DNA of 64,000 bases from assembly GCA_903842945.1 (NCBI GenBank), contig CAIMNS010000136.1, positions 1-64,000 of the forward strand. The letters run 5' to 3'. Position numbers and translations under genes: made by a program. Shown piece by piece: positions 18,961 to 29,389 of the stretch (positions are counted from its first letter, which is position 1; the number at the start of each line of letters is the position of its first letter). The notes below the pieces were generated by a model. The model was not told the origin of the DNA, did not search any database, and saw only the letters and a list, made by a program, of their open reading frames with translations. This DNA is from an uncultured Burkholderiales bacterium. GTDB lineage: Bacteria > Pseudomonadota > Gammaproteobacteria > Burkholderiales > Burkholderiaceae_C.

Positions 18961-19082
18961 CCCATCACAAGGCCTTAGGGGAAAGCCATCCTCATCTTTT
19001 GCATGTGCTCAAAGACACTGCGATTTGCTAAAACACATTGTCCCATGGCTTGTGCGCCTTGGGGTCCACACTTGGACGCACT

Positions 19083-20228
19083 TTAAGCGTCAAGTAAAAT
19101 TCGAAGCATTCTTCTGAGGGGCTCTGCAGCACCCCAAAGCAGTTGATCTCCCACCGTGAAGGCGCCTAAGAAGTCCTCACCCATGGCCAGTTTGTGCAAA
19201 CGCCCAACCGGCACATCCAGCTTGCCTGTGACAGCACTAGGAGTAAGTAAGCGCTCACTTATTTCTCTTTCATTGGGCACCACTTTGACCCAGTCGTTGG
19301 CACTGGCCAAGAGGGTTTCAATGTCAGCCATGGGAACATTTTTTTTCAGCTTGACCGTCAATCCTTGTGAGTGACAACGCATGGCCCCTACGCGAACGCA
19401 AAGGCCATCGATGGCAATGCTGCCTGGCGTTCTAAAGGCGGGAAGTCCAAGAATCTTGTTGCATTCAGACCCCCCTTTCCACTCTTCTTTGCTTTGTCCA
19501 TGGTCAACAGGTACATCAATCCAAGGAATCAAACTACCCGCCAAGGCCGCTCCTCGGAAGTTGCTGGTCGGAAAGTGCTCACTGCGCAAGGTTTGTGTGA
19601 CCTTCCTGTCAATGTCTAAGATGGCTGAGGCTGGATTGGCCAAATCATCTTTGACACTTGCATGAAGTGCGCCCATTTGCTCCAGCAATTCACGCATGTT
19701 TTGGGCGCCAGCCCCGGATGCGGCTTGGTAAGTCATGGCCGAGACCCATTCAACCAAGCCGGCCTTGAACAACCCCCCCATGGCCATCAACATGAGACTG
19801 ACCGTGCAATTGCCACCAATCCAGTCTCGTGTTCCGTTGACCAAGCCTTGGTCAATCATCTCTCGGTTCACTGGATCCAAGATGATGATGGACTCAGGGG
19901 TCATGCGAAGGGCATTGGCCGCATCGATCCAATGTCCCTTCCATCCTGCAGCCCTTAATTTGGGGTGAACTTCTTTGGTGTAGTCTCCCCCTTGAGCGGT
20001 GATGATGATGTCACATTTGCGCAGCGAATCAAGGTGATGAGCGTCCAAAAGCTTCTTTTCATTTTTGGCCATGGCAGGCGCTTGTCCGCCAACATTGGAG
20101 GTGGTGAAAAACAAGGGCTCGATCAATGCAAAATCACCTTGGGCAAGCATCCTGTCCATCAACACAGAGCCAACCATGCCTCTCCAGCCAACAAGTCCTA
20201 CAACATTCGATTTGCTATTCGTGGTCAA
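19083..20228 (-). CDS. asd: Aspartate-semialdehyde dehydrogenase
   Basis: Asd reduces aspartyl phosphate to aspartate semialdehyde, a branch point for lysine, threonine, methionine and diaminopimelate. The 381-aa protein is of the long gram-negative type. It opens near [18 protein letters not shown] (NADP loop), the active-site Cys is in [10 protein letters not shown] near residue 136, and [14 protein letters not shown] follows. The start codon is a TTG at 20228 with a weak GGGG ribosome site. It lies 54 bp after leuB and probably belongs to the leu operon. Confidence 0.96.
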   Translation of the reverse strand: MTTNSKSNVVGLVGWRGMVGSVLMDRMLAQGDFALIEPLFFTTSNVGGQAPAMAKNEKKLLDAHHLDSLRKCDIIITAQGGDYTKEVHPKLRAAGWKGHWIDAANALRMTPESIIILDPVNREMIDQGLVNGTRDWIGGNCTVSLMLMAMGGLFKAGLVEWVSAMTYQAASGAGAQNMRELLEQMGALHASVKDDLANPASAILDIDRKVTQTLRSEHFPTSNFRGAALAGSLIPWIDVPVDHGQSKEEWKGGSECNKILGLPAFRTPGSIAIDGLCVRVGAMRCHSQGLTVKLKKNVPMADIETLLASANDWVKVVPNEREISERLLTPSAVTGKLDVPVGRLHKLAMGEDFLGAFTVGDQLLWGAAEPLRRMLRILLDA

Positions 20229-20281
20229 GATGAAATCCCCATTGAGTCAATTAAAAATAAAGAACGATCGACAAAAGTTCA

Positions 20282-21364
20282 TCAGATCAAACCTTTTAAG
20301 GCTTTTGCAACCGCGTTGCCCATCTCTTGGGTGTTGACTTTCACAGTGCCTTCGCTGTAGATGTCAGCCGTTCGCAGCCCTTGACTTAATACGGTTTTGA
20401 CGGCAGCCTCGATCAAATCGGCGGCCTTGGCTTCTTGCAATGAAAATCTAAGCATCATGGCGGCACTCAAAATCGTCGCCAAGGGGTTGGCGATGCCCTG
20501 GCCAGCAATGTCTGGCGCGCTGCCATGGCTAGGTTCGAACAGGCCTTGGTGCTTCTGGTTCATGGAGGCCGAGGGCAACATGCCAATGGAGCCGGTGAGC
20601 ATGGCTGCAGCATCCGACAAAATATCTCCAAACATGTTGCCAGTGACCACCACATCAAATTTCTTGGGTGCTTTGACCAATTGCATGGCCGCGTTGTCTA
20701 CATACATGTGGTCCAAAGCGACGTCGGGGTATTGCCGTCCAATCTCGCTCACCACGTCCTTCCACAGCTGGAAGGTTTCTAGAACATTGGCTTTGTCAAC
20801 GCTTGTGACGCGGTGAGAGCGCTTTTGAGCGGCTTGAAAGGCCACGTGTGCAATTCTTTCAATTTCTGGGCGCGAGTAGCGCATCGTATCAAAGGCCTCT
20901 TCGGCTCCTGGAAAGTGGCCGTCGGTGGCTGTGCGCCTTCCCCTGGGTTGACCAAAGTAGATGTCGCCCGTGAGTTCTCGAATGATCAAAATATCAAGCC
21001 CCGAGACCAATTCGGGTTTCAAGCTGGAGGATGCAACCAATTCTGCATAACAAATGGCTGGACGAAAGTTGGCAAACAAACCCAAGTGTTTTCTCAGGCC
21101 CAAAATGGCCTGCTCTGGGCGAAGGGGGCGATCCAGTGTGTCGTACTTCCAATCTCCAACAGCGCCAAATAAAATGGCGTCGGACTGCATCGCAAGGTTC
21201 AAGGTGCTCTCAGGAAGGGGGTGTCCCAAGAGATCAAAGGCAGTTCCCCCAACAGGAGCTTGCGTGATCTCTAGGGGCAAGGACAAAACATCCAACACCT
21301 TCAAAGCTTCAACAACAATCTCTTGTCCAATCCCATCACCTGGGAGTACAGCAATTTTTCTCAT
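20282..21364 (-). CDS. leuB: 3-isopropylmalate dehydrogenase
   Basis: LeuB oxidatively decarboxylates 3-isopropylmalate in leucine synthesis, using NAD. The 360-aa protein has the substrate signature [14 protein letters not shown] near residue 140, [13 protein letters not shown] and the metal-site region [17 protein letters not shown] near 250, and NAD-binding [14 protein letters not shown]. It is 81 bp downstream of leuD, in the leuC-leuD-leuB-asd order. Confidence 0.97.
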   Translation of the reverse strand: MRKIAVLPGDGIGQEIVVEALKVLDVLSLPLEITQAPVGGTAFDLLGHPLPESTLNLAMQSDAILFGAVGDWKYDTLDRPLRPEQAILGLRKHLGLFANFRPAICYAELVASSSLKPELVSGLDILIIRELTGDIYFGQPRGRRTATDGHFPGAEEAFDTMRYSRPEIERIAHVAFQAAQKRSHRVTSVDKANVLETFQLWKDVVSEIGRQYPDVALDHMYVDNAAMQLVKAPKKFDVVVTGNMFGDILSDAAAMLTGSIGMLPSASMNQKHQGLFEPSHGSAPDIAGQGIANPLATILSAAMMLRFSLQEAKAADLIEAAVKTVLSQGLRTADIYSEGTVKVNTQEMGNAVAKALKGLI

Positions 21365-21445
21365 GGTCGTTTTTCAAAATAAGAGGCCAAACAAAAATAA
21401 TCCTTGCAGCAATGCAAGATGCAGGCGTGAGAGGTCGTTGCTCGA

Positions 21446-22102
21446 TCAAGCCTCAAGTGAGGTGGTGTGCGCCAACCAAGGCTTGGTGGACAAGCGGTGG
21501 TTTTCAAAGTCGCGAATTTTTTGCGAATGGTGCAGCGTCAAGCCGATGTCATCCAAGCCATTGATCAAGCAGTGCTTCCTGAACGCCTCCACCTCAAAGC
21601 GGATCTCTTCGCCTTGAGCGCGAACAATCACTTGGCGTTCTAAATCAATGGTGAGTTGATAGCCCACAAAACCAGCCACCTCATTGAACAGTTGATCGAT
21701 GGTGCTCTCTGGTAAAACGATAGGGAGCAAGCCATTTTTAAAACAATTGTTAAAAAAGATGTCTGCATAGCTAGGCGCCAAAATGGCCCTGAAACCATAT
21801 TGATCAATCGCCCATGGTGCATGCTCACGCGAAGAGCCGCAACCAAAATTCTTGCGTGCCAGCAAAATGGATGCGCCCTTGTAGCGCGCTTGGTTCAACA
21901 CGAAGTCGGGATTGATTTTTCTGCTGTTGGGGTCTTGTCCAGGAAAGCCTTCATCCAGGTAGCGCCATTCATCAAACAAATTTGGACCAAAACCTGTTTT
22001 TTTAATGGATTTTAAAAATTGTTTGGGAATGATGGCGTCCGTGTCCACATTCTCGCGGTCCATGGGAGCCACCAAGCCTTTTAAGGTTAAGAATTTTTGC
22101 AT
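21446..22102 (-). CDS. leuD: 3-isopropylmalate dehydratase small subunit
   Basis: LeuD is the swivel subunit of isopropylmalate isomerase and pairs with LeuC. The 218-aa protein has [13 protein letters not shown] near residue 20 and the substrate-loop motif [14 protein letters not shown] near residue 85. Its start is 14 bp after the leuC stop, with an AGGTG ribosome site. In several Burkholderiales an entericidin-like gene lies between leuC and leuD; none fits here. Confidence 0.97.
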   Translation of the reverse strand: MQKFLTLKGLVAPMDRENVDTDAIIPKQFLKSIKKTGFGPNLFDEWRYLDEGFPGQDPNSRKINPDFVLNQARYKGASILLARKNFGCGSSREHAPWAIDQYGFRAILAPSYADIFFNNCFKNGLLPIVLPESTIDQLFNEVAGFVGYQLTIDLERQVIVRAQGEEIRFEVEAFRKHCLINGLDDIGLTLHHSQKIRDFENHRLSTKPWLAHTTSLEA

Positions 22103-22116
22103 TTGACACCTGCCCC

Positions 22117-23538
22117 TTAAGAAAATTTGCGAATATCAACAAAGTGACCATGAATGGCCGCGGCCGCGGCCATGGCAGGGGAGACCAAATGCGTGCGACC
22201 CCCAGCGCCTTGACGGCCTTCAAAATTTCGGTTGCTCGTGGAGGCGCAGCGCTCACCAGGCTCCAGTCTGTCGGCGTTCATGGCCAAGCACATAGAGCAA
22301 CCCGGTTCACGCCATTCAAAACCAGCGGCCTTGAAGATGACGTCCAGTCCCTCTTTTTCCGCTTGCGCTTTGACCAAGCCAGAGCCAGGAACCACCAACG
22401 CTTGGCGAATGTTTTTAGCCACCTTTTGACCAAGGTTTTTCACGACGTGAGCCGCTTCACGCATGTCTTCAATTCTGGAGTTGGTGCAAGAACCAATGAA
22501 GACTTTATCCACGTGGATGTCATCGATGGCTTTGCCGGGCTCTAAACCCATGTAGAGCAAGGCCCGTTCAATGGCGCCACGCTTGATGGGATCTTTCTCC
22601 TTGTCGGGATCAGGCACATGGCTGGTGATGTCCAAGACCATTTCGGGTGACGTGCCCCAAGTCACTTGTGGGTGGATGGTGCTCGCATCCAAATCGATCA
22701 CCTTGTCAAACTTGGCGTCAGGGTCAGAGTGCAGTGTTCTCCAGTGCTCGCATGCCAAGTCCCACTCTAGGCCGGTGGGCGATAGGAGGCGACCTTTGAC
22801 GTAGTCGATGGTTTTTTCATCCACGGCCACCAAACCAGCTCTAGCGCCGCCTTCAATGGCCATGTTGCACAAGGTCATGCGTCCTTCGATGGTGAGAGAC
22901 CTGATCGCTGAGCCGGCAAACTCGATGGTGTAACCGGTGCCCCCGGCAGTACCAATGTGCCCAATGATGGCGAGCACGATGTCTTTGGCCGAGCAACCCT
23001 TGCTCAAGCTGCCATTGACACGCACCAACATGTTTTTGGCTTTTTTGGTCAAAAGAGTTTGAGTTGCCAAAACATGTTCCACCTCACTCGTGCCAATGCC
23101 ATGAGCCAAGGCACCCAATGCGCCATGTGTGGAGGTGTGTGAGTCACCACAGACCACGGTCATGCCCGGCAAAATGGCTCCGTTTTCTGGGCCGATCACG
23201 TGCACAATCCCTTGGCGTTTGCTTAGAAAAGGGAAGTAGGCGGCTGAGCCATATTGAGCAATGTTTTGATCCAAGGTGATCACTTGTTCTTTGCTGATGG
23301 GGTCGGTGATGCCATCGTACCCAAGCTCCCATCCGGTGGTGGGCGTGTTGTGATCGGCTGTAGCAACAACGGAGCTGATGCGCCAGACTTTGCGATTGGC
23401 TTGTCTCAGGCCCTCATAGGCTTGAGCGCTGGTGACTTCATGAACCAAGTGTCGATCGATGTACAAAACAGACGTACCATCTTTTTCAACATGAACCACA
23501 TGTTCATCCCAAATTTTGTCGTAAAGCGTGCGTCCCAT
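22117..23538 (-). CDS. leuC: 3-isopropylmalate dehydratase large subunit
   Basis: LeuC carries the [4Fe-4S] cluster and active site of isopropylmalate isomerase. The 473-aa protein starts [15 protein letters not shown] and contains [19 protein letters not shown], then the cluster cysteines in [16 protein letters not shown] (near residue 347) and [18 protein letters not shown] (near 408-411). It opens the leu operon. The 163 bp upstream include TAAAAT near 23572 as a possible -10 box, but no convincing leader-peptide attenuator was seen. Confidence 0.97.
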   Translation of the reverse strand: MGRTLYDKIWDEHVVHVEKDGTSVLYIDRHLVHEVTSAQAYEGLRQANRKVWRISSVVATADHNTPTTGWELGYDGITDPISKEQVITLDQNIAQYGSAAYFPFLSKRQGIVHVIGPENGAILPGMTVVCGDSHTSTHGALGALAHGIGTSEVEHVLATQTLLTKKAKNMLVRVNGSLSKGCSAKDIVLAIIGHIGTAGGTGYTIEFAGSAIRSLTIEGRMTLCNMAIEGGARAGLVAVDEKTIDYVKGRLLSPTGLEWDLACEHWRTLHSDPDAKFDKVIDLDASTIHPQVTWGTSPEMVLDITSHVPDPDKEKDPIKRGAIERALLYMGLEPGKAIDDIHVDKVFIGSCTNSRIEDMREAAHVVKNLGQKVAKNIRQALVVPGSGLVKAQAEKEGLDVIFKAAGFEWREPGCSMCLAMNADRLEPGERCASTSNRNFEGRQGAGGRTHLVSPAMAAAAAIHGHFVDIRKFS

Positions 23539-23701
23539 GGTGATGCTCTTTCTTGTTCTTTAGAGAAAACCAATATTTTAGGCTCTAAGAGCGCTTTTTT
23601 TTCGGCGCACGCTTATTTTTAATGGACCCATATTTTGGGGGGTGGCCGATGCGTTTTGCTCATCAGGCAAAAGGAAGAATTGTCGGCCTCAAGGGGCGCA
23701 A

Positions 23702-24103
23702 TTACTTCGACGCTTGAAAGATCAGTTGAGGATCCAAAAGTCTGGCACGTGGGTCGACATAATAGCCCCCAAATTCAGTGTACCTGAGCGCACATTGTTT
23801 GCATCGTTGACACTCAAAAACGGTTGAGCGATTGGTTGGAAAAAACCCCATAGCAATGGGTGCTTGAGGGGAGTCATACCGCGTGCCATTCGGATGAAAC
23901 TCCTCAAAGCTCAGTTCGTTGTTTTCAGGGTCTTGCAAGGTCGCAATCGCTTGCATGTGTGCCGGCCAATCGCTTTCTGTAACGCTGGTCCAGCCATGGG
24001 TGTTTTTGAGGGTACAAGAGCATGCTGAAACCTTTTCCTTCGAGGGGCACAGGCCAATCAATTGATCGGCTTGGGTCAACAAGGGCAAGGGCTTCTTGGT
24101 CAT
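23702..24103 (-). CDS. Conserved hypothetical protein between gltA and leuC
   Basis: The 133-aa protein has no recognised fold. A cysteine-rich N-terminal part (CPSKEKVSACSC) is followed by a WPAHMQAIATLQ helix and a FEEFHPNGTRYDSP segment. The C-terminus has FECQRCKQCALRYTEFGGYYVDPRARLLD with a CxxC-xC metal-site-like group. The FPTNRSTVF...YTEFGGYYVD pattern is one I associate with hypothetical proteins next to gltA in Comamonadaceae, so the gene is probably real. It starts about 20 bp after the gltA terminator and so likely has its own promoter or read-through. Confidence 0.75.
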   Translation of the reverse strand: MTKKPLPLLTQADQLIGLCPSKEKVSACSCTLKNTHGWTSVTESDWPAHMQAIATLQDPENNELSFEEFHPNGTRYDSPQAPIAMGFFPTNRSTVFECQRCKQCALRYTEFGGYYVDPRARLLDPQLIFQASK

Positions 24104-24123
24104 GGTGTGCGTGTGGTGGCTTG

Positions 24124-24156
24124 AAAAAACACAGGGGCCAAATAGCCCCTGTGTTT
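24124..24156 (-). terminator. Terminator of the sdh-gltA unit
   Basis: A perfect 12-bp stem (AAACACAGGGGC with GCCCCTGTGTTT) around a 6-base loop runs into a T tract on the minus strand. It lies about 80 bp after the gltA stop. A second 9-bp inverted repeat (AGCTTGTCA, 24204-24212, with TGACAAGCT, 24224-24232) sits directly after the gltA stop without a T tract and may stabilise the 3' end. Confidence 0.88.
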
Positions 24157-24233
24157 GTTGTAAACGTCGTGAGAGTAGGGGCTTGACCGAGGAGGCCCGC
24201 TCCAGCTTGTCAAATCACCCTCGTGACAAGCTG

Positions 24234-25544
24234 TTAACGCTTATCAATGGCGACAACGTCTCTCTTAGGCGAGCCCGTGAAGAGCTGACGTGGCCTGCCA
24301 ATTTTGTACTCAGGGTCGGCAATCATCTCATTCAATTGCGCGATCCAACCCACGGTTCTGGCGAGCGCAAAAATACCGGTGAACATGTTGACGGGTATAC
24401 CAATGGCGCGCTGAACAATGCCAGAGTAAAAGTCGACATTGGGGTAGAGTTTTCTTTGAACAAAATAGTCGTCTTCAAGAGCAATTTTTTCCACTGCCTT
24501 GGCCAATTTGAACAAGGGGTCGTTCTCCAAGCCAAGCTCTTGCAGAACCTCATTGCAGGTTTCTTGCATCAAGGTGGCTCTTGGATCGTAGTTTTTATAA
24601 ACCCGGTGACCAAAACCCATCAACTTGACGTTGGAGTTCTTGTCTTTGACTTGGTTCATGAATTCGCCCACTTTGGCGATACCACCCTGTGCTTGGAGGT
24701 CTCCCAACATGTTCAAACAAGCCTCGTTGGCGCCACCGTGTGCGGGTCCCCAAAGACAAGCAACCCCTGCAGCAATGGCAGCAAAGGGATTGGTGCCAGA
24801 AGAGCCGCACAAGCGAACCGTTGAGGTGGACGCATTTTGCTCGTGGTCGGCGTGCAAAATGAAGATGCGGTCCAGCGCGCGTTCAAGGACAGGGTTGACA
24901 ACAAAGTCTTCGCAAGGGTTGCCAAACATCATGCGCAAAAAATTACCTGCATAGGAGAGGTCATTTCTGGGGTACATAAAGGGCTGCCCAATGCTGTACT
25001 TGTAAGCCATAGAGACCAAAGTAGGCATCTTTGCAATCAAGCGAATTGCAGATATTTCACGGTGCTCAGGGTTGTTGATGTCAGTGCTGTCGTGATAAAA
25101 GGCTGACAACGCACCGACCAATCCCGTCATCACGGCCATGGGGTGCGCATCTCTTCTAAAGCCCCTTAAGAAGAAGTGCATTTGTTCATTGACCATCGTG
25201 TGATTGGTCACCAATTTGGTAAAAGCGACTTTCTCGCTCGCATTGGGCAATTCGCCATGGAGCAACAAGTGGCAAGTTTCCAGAAAGTTGCAATTGGTCG
25301 CCAATTGCTCAATGGGGTAGCCACGGTAGAGCAACTCGCCCTTGTCGCCGTCGATGTAAGTGATGGCCGATTCGCAAGAGGCGGTTGACAAAAAACCGGG
25401 GTCGTAGGTGAACAAACCTGTTTGCCCGTAAAGTTTTCTGATGTCTATCACGTCAGGTCCAATGCTGCCTTGGTAAACAGGCATTTCAAAACTGGGCGCA
25501 CCATTTGAAAAAGCTATGGTGGCTTTGTAATCGGCGAGTTTCAT
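24234..25544 (-). CDS. gltA: Citrate synthase (type II)
   Basis: GltA condenses acetyl-CoA with oxaloacetate to open the TCA cycle. The 436-aa protein has the catalytic histidines in [14 protein letters not shown] (near residue 270) and in [13 protein letters not shown] (near 310), and the catalytic Asp in [13 protein letters not shown]. The N-terminal domain ([10 protein letters not shown] onward) is that of hexameric NADH-sensitive gram-negative citrate synthases. It is 40 bp after sdhE and very likely transcribed with sdhCDABE. Confidence 0.97.
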   Translation of the reverse strand: MKLADYKATIAFSNGAPSFEMPVYQGSIGPDVIDIRKLYGQTGLFTYDPGFLSTASCESAITYIDGDKGELLYRGYPIEQLATNCNFLETCHLLLHGELPNASEKVAFTKLVTNHTMVNEQMHFFLRGFRRDAHPMAVMTGLVGALSAFYHDSTDINNPEHREISAIRLIAKMPTLVSMAYKYSIGQPFMYPRNDLSYAGNFLRMMFGNPCEDFVVNPVLERALDRIFILHADHEQNASTSTVRLCGSSGTNPFAAIAAGVACLWGPAHGGANEACLNMLGDLQAQGGIAKVGEFMNQVKDKNSNVKLMGFGHRVYKNYDPRATLMQETCNEVLQELGLENDPLFKLAKAVEKIALEDDYFVQRKLYPNVDFYSGIVQRAIGIPVNMFTGIFALARTVGWIAQLNEMIADPEYKIGRPRQLFTGSPKRDVVAIDKR

Positions 25545-25584
25545 GATCGATTTTCCTTTAAATTGAACAGCGAAAGTAACAGTC

Positions 25585-25881
25585 TTATTTTCTCATCATG
25601 CTTAAAACTTCTTGTCTTTCAGGCGTATAAAAATCTTTTGTCAACTCTGTTCTTTTGAGCAACAGATCCAGCAAGTCATTGTCTGAAAGATCCATTAAAT
25701 CATACAGGGCTTGGGAAACTTTGACAGTCAGGTCTTTCTCGTAGCGGTTGAAAAATGCTTCAATCATCAAATCATTTTCCAGCAGTCCGCGGCGACAACG
25801 CCAACGCAGTTTGCTCAATTCTCGCATCCCAAGCATGGCTTGGGGATCAAGACCGGCGAGAAAGGAGTCAACGACGTTCAT
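25585..25881 (-). CDS. sdhE: Succinate dehydrogenase FAD assembly factor 2
   Basis: SdhE helps attach FAD covalently to SdhA. The 98-aa five-helix protein has the RGxxE motif in its [19 protein letters not shown] segment and ends in a short basic tail. It follows sdhB by 12 bp and precedes gltA, which matches its role in the same operon. Confidence 0.95.
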   Translation of the reverse strand: MNVVDSFLAGLDPQAMLGMRELSKLRWRCRRGLLENDLMIEAFFNRYEKDLTVKVSQALYDLMDLSDNDLLDLLLKRTELTKDFYTPERQEVLSMMRK

Positions 25882-25893
25882 GAAAGAGTTGAA

Positions 25894-26598
25894 TCAAACG
25901 GCTCTGCGAACCATGAGTTCTTTGATCTTACCAATGGCCTGGGTCGGGTTGAGTCCTTTGGGGCAAACATCAACACAGTTCATGATGGTGTGGCATCTAA
26001 AGAGTCGATAAGGATCCTCTAGATTGTCCAAGCGTTCACCCGTGGCCTGGTCCCTGCTGTCAGCAATGAAGCGATAGGCCTGCAAGAGTCCTGCTGGACC
26101 CACGAATTTATCTGGATTCCACCAAAAAGACGGGCAACTGGTTGAACAACTTGCACACAAAATGCACTCGTAAAGTCCATTGAGCTCATCACGCTCCTCG
26201 GGGGACTGAAGGCGCTCTTTTTCTGGGGGCAATGTTTCATTGACCAAGTAGGGCTTGATGGAGTGATATTGCTTAAAGAATTGAGTCATGTCGACAATCA
26301 AATCTCTGATCACGGGAAGACCGGGCAAGGGTTTGAGCGTGATCTTCTCAGGCAAGCTGAGCATGTTGGTCAAACAAGCCAAGCCATTTTTCCCATTGAT
26401 GTTCATGGCATCTGAGCCGCAAACACCCTCTCGACAAGAGCGCCTGAAGGAAATCGTTGGGTCAATTTCTTTGAGCTTCATCAAAACATCCAACAGCATG
26501 CGCTCATGGCCGTCCAATTGAATGACGATGGTTTGCATGTAAGGCTTGGCGTCCTTGTCTGGATCGTAGCGATAAATCTGGAAGGTTCTTGATTGCAT
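25894..26598 (-). CDS. sdhB: Succinate dehydrogenase iron-sulfur subunit
   Basis: SdhB passes electrons from FAD to ubiquinone through three clusters. The start at 26598 has a GGAG site eight bases upstream and gives 234 aa. Cysteines for [2Fe-2S] lie in CREGVCGSDAMN (near residue 55) and the following GLAC, for [4Fe-4S] in CILCASCSTSCPSFWW (near 150), and for [3Fe-4S] in CHTIMNCVDVCPKGLNP (near 205). It is placed between sdhA and sdhE. Confidence 0.97.
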   Translation of the reverse strand: MQSRTFQIYRYDPDKDAKPYMQTIVIQLDGHERMLLDVLMKLKEIDPTISFRRSCREGVCGSDAMNINGKNGLACLTNMLSLPEKITLKPLPGLPVIRDLIVDMTQFFKQYHSIKPYLVNETLPPEKERLQSPEERDELNGLYECILCASCSTSCPSFWWNPDKFVGPAGLLQAYRFIADSRDQATGERLDNLEDPYRLFRCHTIMNCVDVCPKGLNPTQAIGKIKELMVRRAV

Positions 26599-26623
26599 AA
26601 AATTCTCCAAAATAGGGTGTGTC

Positions 26624-28420
26624 TTAGAAGGTTCTGACTTTGAGCTCAATGCTGTCAACGGTCAAAGGCTTCATGGTGACGGGCTTGTAGCTCAGGCGGT
26701 TGCCTTCGCTGTACCAAAGAGAGTGCTTGAGCCATTCTTCGTCATTGCGTCCATTGGGATGCGCGGCTGAGTCGGCATAGTCGTCCACCGTGTGTGCACC
26801 GCGGCTTTCATGCCTTGCAGCAGCACTGACCATGGTGGCTTGTGCGCATTCAATCAAGTTATCGACTTCCAAAGCTTCAATTCTTGCGGTGTTGAAAACT
26901 TTAGAGGTGTCTTTCAAGCCAATCGATTTGACGCGTTCGCGCAATTGAGCAATCTTGACAACACCTTCATCCATGCTGGCCTGGGTTCTGAAAACACCAG
27001 CGTGTTGTTGCATGGTTTTGCGCAGGTCGTTGGCAACCACTTGCGCATATTCGCCGTCTTTGGCGCTCTCAAGTCGCGCAAGTCTAGAAAGTGTCAAGTC
27101 CGCTGCATCTTTGGGAAGTGGTTTGTGAGCCTTGTTTTTCTCATGGAAGTCAACGATGTGGTTGCCCGCTGCACGTCCAAAGACGAGCAAATCAAGCAAA
27201 GAGTTGGTGCCCAATCGATTGGCTCCATGAACCGATACGCAAGAGCATTCGCCAACTGCGTAAAGACCGTTGACGGGCTCGGAATGGTTCCTTATCGTCT
27301 GATCCACCACTTGGCCGTGAATATTGGTTGGAATACCGCCCATTTGGTAGTGAATGGTGGGCACCACAGGAATCGCTTCCTTGGTGATGTCCACGTTAGC
27401 AAAGTTCAGTCCAATTTCATAGACTGAAGGCAGACGTTTCATGATCGTCTCAGCACCTAAGTGGTCCAGCTTCAACAGCACATAATCTTTGTTGGGCCCA
27501 CATCCTCGGCCTTCCTTGATCTCTTGGTCCATGGAGCGAGAGACAAAGTCTCTTGGCGCCAAATCTTTCAAGGTCGGCGCATAGCGCTCCATGAATCGCT
27601 CACCGTTGGAGTTCAAAAGGATGGCGCCTTCGCCTCGGCAACCCTCGGTCAGAAGCACGCCTGCGCCGGCAACGCCCGTGGGGTGGAACTGCCAAAACTC
27701 CATGTCTTCTAGAGCAATGTTCGCCCTGGCGGCCATGCCAAGTCCGTCCCCAGTGTTGATGAATGCATTGGTGGATGCGTCAAAGATGCGCCCAGCGCCA
27801 CCGGTTGCCAGTAGAACTGTTTTGGCCTCCAAAATGTAGATGTCGCCCGTCTCCATTTCAAGGGCAGTCACGCCAACCACGTCCCCTTCATGGTCACGGA
27901 TAAGATCCAAGGCCATCCACTCAACAAAAAAGCTGGTTTTGGCTTGTACGTTTTGTTGATAAAGCGTGTGCAGCATGGCGTGCCCTGTCCTGTCGGCCGC
28001 AGCGCAGGCGCGTTGTACAGGCTTTTCACCATAGTTAGCAGTATGACCACCAAAGGGCCGTTGATAGATGGTCCCATCCGGATTGCGGTCAAAGGGCATG
28101 CCCATGTGCTCCAAGTCATAAACCACCTTGGGCGCTTCACGGCACATGAATTCAATGGCGTCTTGGTCTCCCAACCAATCAGAGCCTTTGACCGTGTCAT
28201 AAAAATGAAAGTGCCAATTGTCTTCAGACATGTTGCCTAAAGAGGCGCCGATACCGCCTTGGGCGGCCACGGTGTGTGAGCGTGTTGGGAAAACCTTGGA
28301 TAACACAGCGACGTTTAAACCCGCACGAGCCAATTGGAGCGAGGCACGCATACCTGAGCCGCCGGCACCAACGATCACAACGTCAAACCTGCGGCGTGGG
28401 ATGGAATGGGAAGAAGTCAT
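26624..28420 (-). CDS. sdhA: Succinate dehydrogenase flavoprotein subunit
   Basis: SdhA oxidises succinate to fumarate. The 598-aa protein has the FAD fold VVIVGAGGSGMRASLQLARAG near residue 15, the histidine that binds FAD covalently in SHTVAAQGGIGASLGN near 47, HPTGVAGAGVL and the catalytic arginine region around RGEGAILLNSNGERF. A GGAG ribosome site precedes the ATG. It is 3 bp after sdhD. Confidence 0.97.
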   Translation of the reverse strand: MTSSHSIPRRRFDVVIVGAGGSGMRASLQLARAGLNVAVLSKVFPTRSHTVAAQGGIGASLGNMSEDNWHFHFYDTVKGSDWLGDQDAIEFMCREAPKVVYDLEHMGMPFDRNPDGTIYQRPFGGHTANYGEKPVQRACAAADRTGHAMLHTLYQQNVQAKTSFFVEWMALDLIRDHEGDVVGVTALEMETGDIYILEAKTVLLATGGAGRIFDASTNAFINTGDGLGMAARANIALEDMEFWQFHPTGVAGAGVLLTEGCRGEGAILLNSNGERFMERYAPTLKDLAPRDFVSRSMDQEIKEGRGCGPNKDYVLLKLDHLGAETIMKRLPSVYEIGLNFANVDITKEAIPVVPTIHYQMGGIPTNIHGQVVDQTIRNHSEPVNGLYAVGECSCVSVHGANRLGTNSLLDLLVFGRAAGNHIVDFHEKNKAHKPLPKDAADLTLSRLARLESAKDGEYAQVVANDLRKTMQQHAGVFRTQASMDEGVVKIAQLRERVKSIGLKDTSKVFNTARIEALEVDNLIECAQATMVSAAARHESRGAHTVDDYADSAAHPNGRNDEEWLKHSLWYSEGNRLSYKPVTMKPLTVDSIELKVRTF

Positions 28421-28423
28421 AAA

Positions 28424-28789
28424 TTAAAGTCTCCAAATAACTTGTATTGCCCAGCCAGAACATGAAACCAGCCAAACCAGGGTAAAAACTTGTAAAAGCA
28501 AACGAACAGCAACGGCTTGCACGTAATCCATCCAAATGTCTCTCATGCCGACCCAGGCATGGTAGGCCAAGGAAATGATCACAGCAAAGGTCAGGCTTTT
28601 CATCCATTGGGTGCTAAAAATGCCTGACCATGTGTCGTATCCAATGCTGCCTTTTGTCAGCACGACTTGAAGGATGACAAGCACTGTGAACAAGGCCATT
28701 AAAAGGGCGGTGACGCGCTGCGCCAACCAATCTCTGAGGCCGTAATGAGCGCCAACGACAATGCGCTTAGATCCAAAATTGACTGACAT
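28424..28789 (-). CDS. sdhD: Succinate dehydrogenase membrane anchor subunit
   Basis: SdhD is one of two hydrophobic subunits that bind heme b and ubiquinone. From ATG 28789, which has an AGGAGAAG site, it is 121 aa with three membrane helices. The heme/quinone motif YHAWVGMRDIWMDYV lies near residue 75. The track start 33 codons upstream overlaps sdhC and is rejected. Confidence 0.95.
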   Translation of the reverse strand: MSVNFGSKRIVVGAHYGLRDWLAQRVTALLMALFTVLVILQVVLTKGSIGYDTWSGIFSTQWMKSLTFAVIISLAYHAWVGMRDIWMDYVQAVAVRLLLQVFTLVWLVSCSGWAIQVIWRL

Positions 28790-28818
28790 GTTCTTCTCCT
28801 GAAAGGGTTCTATTGGGT

Positions 28819-29253
28819 TTAATAAATGCCAAAAAGCTTGGCTGCCAATAGGATCGTGAGAGCCCAACTGAGCCCCAACGTGGTCCATGCTGAAGTGCGA
28901 CCAAAATTTTTATCGACCGCATGATGGGTGTCCATGTACAAGTGTCTGATACCAGCGATCAAGTGATGAAGAAAGGACCAAATCAGGGCCAAGACCACCA
29001 GTTTGATGAACCAAGCCGGTAAGAACCCCACGCCAATCACAAATGCAGAGCTGAATTTGGTAAATGAGATCTCCGAAGACACGGACGTATCAAACAACCA
29101 AATGACAAAGGGCAGCAATAAAAACATGACGACACCACTGGCCCTATGCAAAATGGAGACCCAACCTGCTGCAGGCAATCTGTAAGTGGTCAGGTCTTTG
29201 AACGCATTGATGTTTCTAAACTGAGGGCGTTGTTTCTTGATTGCTTCGGTCAT
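28819..29253 (-). CDS. sdhC: Succinate dehydrogenase cytochrome b556 subunit
   Basis: SdhC anchors the complex and ligates heme b. From ATG 29253 it is 144 aa, with three membrane helices. The quinone-site motif SILHRASGVVMF is near residue 32 and the heme histidine region LHHLIAGIRHLYMDTHH near 85. It opens the sdhCDABE-gltA unit; a strong palindrome lies 48-72 bp upstream of its start. Confidence 0.95.
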   Translation of the reverse strand: MTEAIKKQRPQFRNINAFKDLTTYRLPAAGWVSILHRASGVVMFLLLPFVIWLFDTSVSSEISFTKFSSAFVIGVGFLPAWFIKLVVLALIWSFLHHLIAGIRHLYMDTHHAVDKNFGRTSAWTTLGLSWALTILLAAKLFGIY

Positions 29254-29300
29254 AAGGTTTCTTTCATTTTTTCGCAGTCTGATGGAATGAACCAACTTCA

Positions 29301-29325
29301 AATTTTATTGCAATGCAATAAAATT
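29301..29325. promoter_or_regulatory. 25-bp palindrome upstream of sdhC, likely operator
   Basis: AATTTTATTGCA and TGCAATAAAATT form a perfect 12-bp inverted repeat around one central base. It lies 48 bp upstream of the sdhC start and contains TAAAAT in the minus-strand direction, which could be a -10 box. A smaller palindrome CTTAA-AAA-TTAAG lies at 29346-29358. A perfect repeat of this size with a one-base centre suits a dimeric regulator better than a terminator; which regulator binds is unknown. Confidence 0.65.
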
Positions 29326-29389
29326 ATTTGATTGCTGCCCAAGATCTTAAAAATTAAGGGTATTGGACTGTTTTATTAATTAAAAAGGG

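Noticed and set aside
24096-24824. 242-aa forward ORF inside gltA
   Set aside because: It is the antisense shadow of citrate synthase, whose minus-strand protein is complete and certain.
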